64,000 bases of DNA, from assembly GCF_017876755.1 (NCBI RefSeq), contig NZ_JAGIOO010000001.1, positions 8,541,786 to 8,605,785 on the forward strand, given 5' to 3'. The DNA comes from Crossiella equi. GTDB taxonomy: Bacteria; Actinomycetota; Actinomycetes; Mycobacteriales; Pseudonocardiaceae. Below are positions 57,922-64,000 of this stretch, one piece after another. The position numbers were made by a program, and so were the translations under genes. The notes under the pieces are model-generated. The model ran no database searches, had not been told where the DNA came from, and was given only the letters and a program-made list of their open reading frames with translations. Position 1 is the stretch's first letter; the number at the start of each line of letters is the position of its first letter.

Positions 57922-58863
57922 TCAGGCGGCGTTCCCGGCCCGCAGCCAGGCCAGGTAGTCGGCCACTGCGCGCTCGGTGCCGTACTCGGGCCGGTAGCCG
58001 GTGTCCCCGGTCAGGCGCGTGATGTCCAGGGGCTCGGTGATGCCCGCGCCGCCCGAACCGCCGGTGGGCAGGTCGACGCGGGCGTCCGGCACCGCGGTCT
58101 TGAGCGCGGCCACGATCTCGCCGTTGGTGGTGATCCGGCCCGAGGAGACGTTGTAGGTGCGGTGGCGCAGCGTCTCGGTGAGCTGGAGCAGCGCGATGGC
58201 CCGGGCGCAGTCCTTGACGTAGCAGAGGTCCAGGCCGTCCTCGGCGAAGGCCGGGTTGGGCAGCTCGGGCTCGGTGCCCCGGGCGGCGGCGTGCACGAGG
58301 CGGGAGACCGGCATGAACGGGTCGGCGACGTGGCCGCGCGGCCCCCAGATGCCGCCGATGCGGAGGTTCACCAGCTCCAGGCCGGTCTCGGCGGCCAAGT
58401 GGGCGGTGAGCAGCTCGCCGATCTTCTTGAAGGTCGGGATCACGTGGAAGGACGACATCGGCAGCGGCGCCTCCTCGTGCAGGGGCCCCGGTGCACCGGC
58501 GTACACCCCGATGGTGCTGGCCACGCCCACCCGCCGCACACCCCAGGCCTGCGCGGCCTCGACCAGGTTGAACAGCCCGCCCAGTGCCCGCCGTGCGGCC
58601 GCGGCCGGAGCCTCGCCAGTCGGTGGCCAGGGCATCGAGCCCGCCAGGTGCACGATGCCGCTGATCTTGTGCTGCTCCCCGACCGCGAGCAGCGACTCCC
58701 GGTCGGTGATGTCGGCCTGGGCCACCGCCACCGGCTCGTCCGCCAACTCCGTCGGCACACCCGCGTCCCGCCGCTGGACCAGCACGCACTCCGCACCGAG
58801 GTCCAGCAGCGCCCGCACGGTGTGCGAACCGATGAAACCGAGGCCACCCGTCACCAGGATCAT
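57922..58863 (-). CDS. NAD-dependent epimerase/dehydratase-family protein
   Basis: 313 residues, extended SDR. N-terminal VTGGLGFIGSH, acidic DITDRESLL, IVHLAGSMP and LRIGGIWGPRG are present. At the catalytic site, where YxxxK is expected, the sequence reads IPTFKKIGE: the lysine is there but isoleucine stands at the tyrosine position, so normal epimerase chemistry is doubtful. ATG at 58863. Divergent from a MarR gene with a clear inverted repeat between, so it is probably controlled by that regulator. Confidence 0.88.
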   Translation of the reverse strand: MILVTGGLGFIGSHTVRALLDLGAECVLVQRRDAGVPTELADEPVAVAQADITDRESLLAVGEQHKISGIVHLAGSMPWPPTGEAPAAAARRALGGLFNLVEAAQAWGVRRVGVASTIGVYAGAPGPLHEEAPLPMSSFHVIPTFKKIGELLTAHLAAETGLELVNLRIGGIWGPRGHVADPFMPVSRLVHAAARGTEPELPNPAFAEDGLDLCYVKDCARAIALLQLTETLRHRTYNVSSGRITTNGEIVAALKTAVPDARVDLPTGGSGGAGITEPLDITRLTGDTGYRPEYGTERAVADYLAWLRAGNAA

Positions 58864-58877
58864 GGCCACCCTTTCTG

Positions 58878-58908
58878 TTGTCCAGCTGATCGTCAGTACA
58901 GCTGACAA
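58878..58908. promoter_or_regulatory. Inverted repeat between epimerase and MarR genes (operator)
   Basis: TTGTCCAGCTG at 58878-58888 mirrors CAGCTGACAA at 58899-58908, with one extra base in the left arm. The spacing and place between divergent starts are typical of a MarR-family operator controlling both genes. Confidence 0.72.
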
Positions 58909-58932
58909 TCAGGCTAGCGATAGACTGCCGGG

Positions 58933-59376
58933 GTGTCCAGGACTGCCGGACCGGGCCCCGCGGTGAGCGGACGCCTGGCCTATCTGCTCAAGCACGCCAC
59001 GATGCGCCTGCACGCGCTGACCGACGCGGCACTGGCCCCCCTCGGCCTGGACGGCCGGGAGATGGGCGTGCTGCTGGTGCTGGCGAACGGCGAACCGACC
59101 TCACAGCAGGAAGCGGCCCAGCGTCTGGGCATCGACCGCACCACGATGGTCGCCCTGCTGGACGCCTTGGCGCACAAGGGCTTCATCTCCCGTCGTCCCA
59201 GCCCGGAGGACCGCCGCCGCAACGTGGTCGCCCTGACCGAAGAGGGCCACACCGCGGTGGCCAGGGCGGTCAAGGCCGCCGACGAGGCCGAACACGAGTT
59301 CCTGGGCAACCTCCCCCCGGATGCCGCCCACCACCTGCGTGCGGCCCTCCGAACAGTGGTCCTCCGCGAACCCTGA
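58933..59376 (+). CDS. MarR-family transcriptional regulator
   Basis: 147 residues. Winged helix LVLANGEPTSQQEAAQRLGIDRTTMVALLDAL and wing GFISRRPSPEDRRRNVVALTEEG are standard, with N- and C-terminal dimerisation helices. GTG start at 58933. The operator-like repeat lies 25 bp upstream, so autoregulation and control of the divergent epimerase-like gene are likely. Convergent with azlD across a palindromic repeat. Confidence 0.93.
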   Translation: MSRTAGPGPAVSGRLAYLLKHATMRLHALTDAALAPLGLDGREMGVLLVLANGEPTSQQEAAQRLGIDRTTMVALLDALAHKGFISRRPSPEDRRRNVVALTEEGHTAVARAVKAADEAEHEFLGNLPPDAAHHLRAALRTVVLREP

Positions 59377-59384
59377 CCCCGCCC

Positions 59385-59545
59385 GTGTTGGCCGCCCCCG
59401 CACTTCGTGTTGGCCCATCCCGTACCCCGTGTTGGCTGGTCCCGTACTTCGTGTTGGCCATCACCGCAGACCGCACTGGGCGTTTCAGCGGCGCCGCAGC
59501 GACGGGATGGGCCAACACGGGGTACGGGATGGGCAAACACGGGCG
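59385..59545. repeat. GTGTTGGC-type palindromic repeat between marR and azlD
   Basis: Left arm 59403-59436 (ending CCCGTACCCCGTGTTGGC) and right arm 59511-59544 (starting GCCAACACGGGGTACGGG) are reverse complements with few mismatches. Four direct copies of CGTGTTGGC occur in the left half. The arm ends match the two palindromes near 17162-17556, and here too the element lies between convergent genes, a few bases from both stops. Confidence 0.85.
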
Positions 59546-59552
59546 GTGCGGG

Positions 59553-59876
59553 TTAGAGGAGGGTGCTGGCCAGGGTTGCGTGGACTGTCGTGCCGGTCAG
59601 GATGCTCAGCAGGGCGTTGTGGCGCCACAGGTGCAGGCCCACCGTGACCGCCAGGGCTGTCAGTGGGGGGAGGGCGTGCAGGGTGGTCAGCGGGAGGTCG
59701 CGCAGGCAGTAGACCACCAGGATGATCATCACTCCGGCGGGCATGCGGGCGCCCAGGTACCGCACCGTGGTGCTGGCGCGCAGCGGGGCCAGGGCGGCGA
59801 AGGGCAGGGCGCGCAGGGCCCAGGTGACCGCCGCGGTGACCGCGATCGCGGCGATGGCGTAGGCGGTGTCAGGCAT
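59553..59876 (-). CDS. azlD: AzlD-family branched-chain amino acid export subunit
   Basis: 107 residues with three or four helices (YAIAAIAVTAAVTWALRALPF, GVMIILVVYCLRDLP, LTALAVTVGLHLWRHNALLSI). The last pattern is typical of AzlD. It overlaps azlC by 8 bp and forms with it an exporter for branched-chain or related amino acids. ATG start. Confidence 0.93.
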   Translation of the reverse strand: MPDTAYAIAAIAVTAAVTWALRALPFAALAPLRASTTVRYLGARMPAGVMIILVVYCLRDLPLTTLHALPPLTALAVTVGLHLWRHNALLSILTGTTVHATLASTLL

Positions 59877-60564
59877 CGGTTCTCCCGGTGAGGACGTGGC
59901 GTGCCAGCAGGCCCGCGGTGAACAGGGTGAAGGCGGCCAGCAGCAGGTGGGCCGGGAAGGCCAGCCGCGCGACCAGTGCGCTCAGCAGCGCCAGTACCGG
60001 GGTGGGGAGGTCCGCGCGCAGGTCGCGCACCGCGTCCAGGGCCAGCACCACGAACACGGCGGTCAGTGCGAACTCCAGACCGGTCACCGTTGGCGGCAGC
60101 AGCGAGCCCAGCAGGGCGCCGGTCAACGCGCTGGCCACCCAGTACACGTGCAGGAGGAACTGGAGGGAGAGGATCCGCCGTCCCGGCCAGGCGCGGGCCG
60201 CGGGGGAGGTGGCCAGGGCGTAGGCCTCGTCGGTGAGGGCGAAGGTGCTGTAGGCCTTGGCGAAGCGGCCCCGCACGCGGTGCAGCGGGAAGGACAGCGG
60301 GTAGAAGGCGTGCCGCACGTTCACCAGGAAGGCCGACAGCGCGACGGTGGTCAGCGGCGCCATCGCCGTCACCAGGCCGATCAGCAGGAACTCGAAGGAC
60401 CCGCCGAAGGCCACCGCCGCGGACAGGCCCGCCCACCACCAGTCCAGGCCGGACCGTGCGGCCAGGGCGCCGAAGGCGATGCCCAGGGGGAAGAACGCCA
60501 GCCCCACGGTGGCGGAGTCGCGGAGCGCGGTGCGCGCGCCGGCGACGGCAGGACGTGTTCGCAT
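59869..60564 (-). CDS. azlC: AzlC-family branched-chain amino acid export subunit
   Basis: 231 residues. FFPLGIAFGALAARSGLDWW, FGGSFEFLLIGLVTAMAPL, VNVRHAFYPLSFP and FALTDEAYALATSP are family landmarks; the usual AGSAQF motif is GGSFEF here. ATG at 60564. Divergent from an Lrp-type regulator gene (63 bp between starts), the common arrangement in which the regulator senses the amino acid and activates export. Confidence 0.95.
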   Translation of the reverse strand: MRTRPAVAGARTALRDSATVGLAFFPLGIAFGALAARSGLDWWWAGLSAAVAFGGSFEFLLIGLVTAMAPLTTVALSAFLVNVRHAFYPLSFPLHRVRGRFAKAYSTFALTDEAYALATSPAARAWPGRRILSLQFLLHVYWVASALTGALLGSLLPPTVTGLEFALTAVFVVLALDAVRDLRADLPTPVLALLSALVARLAFPAHLLLAAFTLFTAGLLARHVLTGRTDA

Positions 60565-60627
60565 GGCGGCAATTTTAGGAAAGTTCTCTGCTTATATGGT
60601 TGCGTATCGTGTCGCTATGATCTTGTA

Positions 60628-61086
60628 ATGGGCAATGAAACCAGCCTGGACGCCACTGATCGGGAAATCTTGTTCCACCTGCGTGCGGACGGTCGGCTGA
60701 CGAACGTCGAGCTGGCCAGCCGGGTCGGGCTGACGCCGCCGCCGTGCCTGCGCCGGGTGAAGCGGCTGGAGGAGGCCGGAGTGATCACCGGGTACCGCGC
60801 GGTGGTCGACCCCGAGGCGCTGGGGCGGGGCCTGGAGGTCCAGGTCGACGTCGAGATCTACGCCAACGACCGCAAGACCATCGACGAGATCGAGTCCACC
60901 GTGGCCGCCTACGAGGAGGTCGTCGAGTTCCGCCGCATGTACGGCAGGCCGGACTACTTCATCCGGGTCGCGGTCGCCGACCACGCCGCCTACGAGGCCT
61001 TCCTGACCGGCAAGCTCAACAACCTGCCAGGGGTGCTGCGCACGACCTCGCACCTGACCATGAAGAAGATCAAGATGGATGGGTGA
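60628..61086 (+). CDS. Lrp/AsnC-family regulator (AzlB-like)
   Basis: 152 residues: helix-turn-helix LRADGRLTNVELASRVGL and TPPPCLRRVKRLEEAGVITGY, then a ligand-binding domain with EVVEFRRMYGRPDYFIRV. Divergent from azlCD and therefore its likely regulator. The 63-bp gap is AT-rich (AATTTTAGGAAAG, CTTATATGG) and must hold both promoters. A hairpin terminator follows the stop. ATG at 60628; an upstream extension is possible but has no family similarity. Confidence 0.93.
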   Translation: MGNETSLDATDREILFHLRADGRLTNVELASRVGLTPPPCLRRVKRLEEAGVITGYRAVVDPEALGRGLEVQVDVEIYANDRKTIDEIESTVAAYEEVVEFRRMYGRPDYFIRVAVADHAAYEAFLTGKLNNLPGVLRTTSHLTMKKIKMDG

Positions 61087-61089
61087 ACG

Positions 61090-61125
61090 CCCGGGTGGCG
61101 CCGAGTCCGACCGACGCCACCCGGG
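61090..61125. terminator. Hairpin terminator between lrp and rpf
   Basis: CCCGGGTGGCG (61090-61100) and CGCCACCCGGG (61115-61125) are perfect inverted repeats with a 14-base loop. It follows the lrp stop by 3 bp and precedes the opposing rpf stop by 6 bp. Confidence 0.75.
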
Positions 61126-61131
61126 CCGCTG

Positions 61132-61960
<829 letters not shown>

Positions 61961-61963
61961 TGA

Positions 61964-62130
61964 TCATCCCAGGGCGGCGGTGTGAGGGCTGTCGATGCGG
62001 GCGAGCACCTTGTCCGAAATCCGCCGCGACGTGCGCAGTTCCTCCGGCGTGAGGGCGTCGGCGAACAGGGCCGACACCTGCGCCACGTGTGCCGGTGCGG
62101 CCGCCGCGAGGGCGGCGTCAGCTTCGGCGC
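61964..62130 (-). pseudogene. MarR-family regulator, C-terminal remnant
   Basis: On the minus strand the translation AALAAAAPAHVAQVSALF then ADALTPEELRTSRRISDKVLARID matches the C-terminal end of many MarR proteins (HV..V..LFFDALTP..L). No helix-turn-helix is found upstream; the frame runs into unrelated sequence. It is a broken gene. Confidence 0.6.
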
Positions 62131-62246
62131 GATCGGCGACGTGCGGGCGGTCATCGGCGTGGTCCGTTTCGGCGAGCGGACCGGCTGCTGCCCGGCTTCG
62201 ACCCGGGCGACCGGCAGGACCACGCGAGGTCCCGGCCTGGCCGCCG

Positions 62247-62378
62247 AGCCGGGTCACCCTGCTCGGCGACGCCAGCCACGCGATGCTGCCCACCAAGGCC
62301 TCCGGGGCCAACACCGCGTTGCAGGACGCGTAGCGCACCCTCAGCCACGACTTCGTGCCGCGGCCCGAGCCGGGGTGA
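62247..62378 (+). pseudogene. FAD-dependent monooxygenase remnant
   Basis: SRVTLLGDASHAMLPTKASG followed by ANTALQDA is the conserved FAD-contact GD motif of aromatic-hydroxylase-type FAD monooxygenases. A TAG stop (62331-62333) follows at once, then a short tail to a TGA at 62376-62378. The FAD GxGxxG N-terminus and the rest of the roughly 400-residue enzyme are absent. A MarR remnant adjoins it, consistent with loss of a divergent MarR/monooxygenase pair. Confidence 0.68.
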
Positions 62379-62381
62379 GCC

Positions 62382-62795
62382 TCAGTTGGCCGCCGCGTGC
62401 AGCTGCGCCCGCAGCTCCGGCGTCAGCTGCGTGCCGACCCGCTCCACCAGCCGGGCCATGGCGTAGCCGACCATGCCGATGTCACAGGTCGGCGCGGCCA
62501 GCGCGGCCAGGCAGGAGCCGTCGCTGATGGCCATCAGGAACAGGTAGCCGCGTTCCATGGCCACGATGGTCTGCTTCACCTGACCGGACTCGAAGCAGCG
62601 GGCCGCGCCGTCGGTGAGGCTGACCAGGCCGGAGACCACGGCGGAGAGCTGCTGGGCGCGTTCGGCGGGCAGACGTTGGGAGCCCGCCAGGAGCAGGCCG
62701 TCGGCGGACAGGACCACCGCGTGGGACACCCCGGCCGCCCGGTTGACGAAGTCGTCCACCAGCCAGCGGAAGTCGTCCAGTTGTTCGGTGCTCAC
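62382..62795 (-). CDS. Roadblock/LC7-domain protein (conservon component B)
   Basis: 137 residues. FRWLVDDFVNRAAGVSHAVVLSADGLLLA, ERAQQLSAVVSGLVSLTDGA and YLFLMAISDGSCLAALA are the landmarks of roadblock proteins found as CvnB in actinobacterial conservons, where they regulate a small GTPase. GTG start directly next to the stop of the sensor kinase gene. The usual next genes, a DUF742 protein and the GTPase, are missing; gene debris follows instead. Confidence 0.93.
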   Translation of the reverse strand: MSTEQLDDFRWLVDDFVNRAAGVSHAVVLSADGLLLAGSQRLPAERAQQLSAVVSGLVSLTDGAARCFESGQVKQTIVAMERGYLFLMAISDGSCLAALAAPTCDIGMVGYAMARLVERVGTQLTPELRAQLHAAAN

Positions 62796-64000
62796 TCAGC
62801 GCTCCTTGTCCACGAGGATGATCGGCTCGCCGTTGGTGCGGATGTTCGCGGCGGGCACGGTGTTGCGGGTGTAGCCGCCGTTGGCGCTCGGTGGACGCTG
62901 CGGTGGCACGTCCTCGTCGGTGGCCTCGCGGCCGGTCTGCACACCGCGCTGGAACGCGGAGAACCGGTCGCGCAGCCACTCCGCCGACGGGCCCGCCGGT
63001 TTGGGCGGCGGGTCGGCCAGGGCGTGGCGGCGCTGCGGGGAGGAGCCCGGCACCAGCTGGGACTTGGGCACCCGCTTGGGCAGGCCCGCCTCGGTCGGGT
63101 CGTGGTCGACCGGGCTGGCCAGCGCCGCCGCGGCCTGCCAGCCGTCATCGGACGGCGAGGACCAGGTCGAGGTCACCGAGGCCGGGACCGGCGGCGGGGT
63201 CTCCGGGCGAGGGGCCCGGGCGGGCGGGGCCGGGAGCGCCGGGGGCCGCTCGTCCGCGCAGCTGGCGCTGAACCACTCCGACAGCGACATCTCCCGCTGC
63301 GGGCCCGCCGCGCGGACCGTGGTGTCCCCGCGGCCGATGCGCACCTTCGGCCGCGGCAGCACCGGCTGCCCGGCGCCCGTGCCCAGCACCAGGCCGGTGC
63401 CGGTGCTGGTCAGCGGTGTGCCGTGCGGTGGGGTGTCGCCCCGCTGGTGCAGCAGCGCGGGCGGCACGATCACCAGGGCCGTGGTGCCGCCCTCGAACTC
63501 GTCGTCCTTGAGCTGCACCGAGATCGAGTGCCGCTTGGCCAGCTCGCCGACCACGAACAAGCCCATCGCGCGGGTCACCGACACGTCCACCTCGGGCGGG
63601 TCGGCCAGGCGCTGGTTGAACCGGACCAGGTCCTCCTGGCTCATGCCGATGCCCCGGTCCCGGATCTTGATCACCAGCTTGCCCGACTTCGACCGCACCG
63701 CGCGCACCGAGACCTTGGTGGTGGGCGGGGAGAACTCGGTCGCGTTGTCCAGCAGCTCGGCCACCAGGTGCGTGAGGTCGGTGACCACGCGGCCCTGCAC
63801 CAGCACGTCCGGCGCGGGCAGTACCTCCACCCGGGCGTAGGCCTCCACTTCGGACAGCGCCGCGCCCAGCAGCTCCGACACCGGCACCGGGCGGGTCACC
63901 CAGCGCTCCGGCGTGGTGCCCGAGAGCACGAGGAGGTTCTCGCTGTTGCGGCGCATCCGGGTGGCCAGGTGGTCCAGCTCGAACAGGCGTGCCAGGTGGT
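62796..64000 (-). CDS. Sensor histidine kinase-like protein (conservon component A), C-terminal part
   Basis: About 401 residues are visible; the start is beyond the right edge. The frame enters as HLARLFELDHLATRMRRNSENLLVLSG, the dimerisation segment of CvnA-like proteins, then HLVAELLDNATEFSPP (N box) and IKIRDRGIGMSQEDL (G1 box) of the HATPase domain, ending near residue AL-LHQRG. The last 200 residues are a proline-rich low-complexity tail. These proteins sit at the membrane and signal through the roadblock and GTPase partners. Genes are adjacent (stop and next GTG side by side). Confidence 0.93.
   Translation of the reverse strand, partial: HLARLFELDHLATRMRRNSENLLVLSGTTPERWVTRPVPVSELLGAALSEVEAYARVEVLPAPDVLVQGRVVTDLTHLVAELLDNATEFSPPTTKVSVRAVRSKSGKLVIKIRDRGIGMSQEDLVRFNQRLADPPEVDVSVTRAMGLFVVGELAKRHSISVQLKDDEFEGGTTALVIVPPALLHQRGDTPPHGTPLTSTGTGLVLGTGAGQPVLPRPKVRIGRGDTTVRAAGPQREMSLSEWFSASCADERPPALPAPPARAPRPETPPPVPASVTSTWSSPSDDGWQAAAALASPVDHDPTEAGLPKRVPKSQLVPGSSPQRRHALADPPPKPAGPSAEWLRDRFSAFQRGVQTGREATDEDVPPQRPPSANGGYTRNTVPAANIRTNGEPIILVDKER

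Overview
The window is high-GC DNA with strong G/C at third codon positions, many GTG starts and 1-4 bp stop/start overlaps. Gene content (Rpf-LysM cell-wall protein, PadR, ECF42, CGNR, deazaflavin-dependent reductase, conservon-type kinase plus roadblock protein, DUF5313) points to a filamentous actinomycete, most likely Pseudonocardiales. No tRNA, rRNA, prophage, insertion sequence, CRISPR array or origin is visible.

Layout. 1-6357: edge of a nonribosomal peptide (NRPS) cluster, with the start of a leftward NRPS, and a rightward operon of DrrAB-like exporter, type II thioesterase, mycofactocin-type SDR and a threonine-type A-T protein lacking a working condensation domain. 6378-16931: GT39-like membrane protein, a DGPF/ECF42 sigma pair with a candidate own promoter, GtrA, DUF5313, a penicillin-binding-fold hydrolase, a PadR-ABC exporter operon and a secreted peptidase. 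16937-17738: an imperfect inverted-repeat element of about 0.8 kb between convergent genes. 17736-20270: divergent aminotransferase and a stand-alone condensation-like protein with a degenerate active site. 20293-29087: moaA with an unknown coupled gene, divergent from narGHJI plus an HPP-family membrane gene, a dissimilatory nitrate reductase locus. 29045-41925: mixed enzymes, transporters and regulators, ending with a secreted non-canonical subtilase and a secreted propeller-like protein. 41874-44172: a HelD-type helicase preceded by a palindrome that looks like a rifamycin-associated element, so probably HelR. 44866-55158: a tandem duplication of a divergent LysR/NRPS cassette; the first NRPS is truncated and has lost its catalytic residues while keeping an open frame, the second is an intact C-A-T-E-C protein. 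55200-64000: small-molecule, repair and regulatory genes, azlCD-lrp, rpf, gene debris and the end of an incomplete conservon.

How the parts work together. The nar locus is a coherent respiratory module with cofactor synthesis (MoaA), catalytic enzyme (NarGHI), chaperone (NarJ) and a likely anion carrier (HPP). The two NRPS regions both carry A domains whose hand-derived pocket code resembles threonine; the terminal condensation domain of the right-hand NRPS has no downstream module, and the left-hand A-T protein has no condensation domain. Whether they belong together cannot be told from sequence alone. All family assignments are from reading translated sequence; no database search was run.
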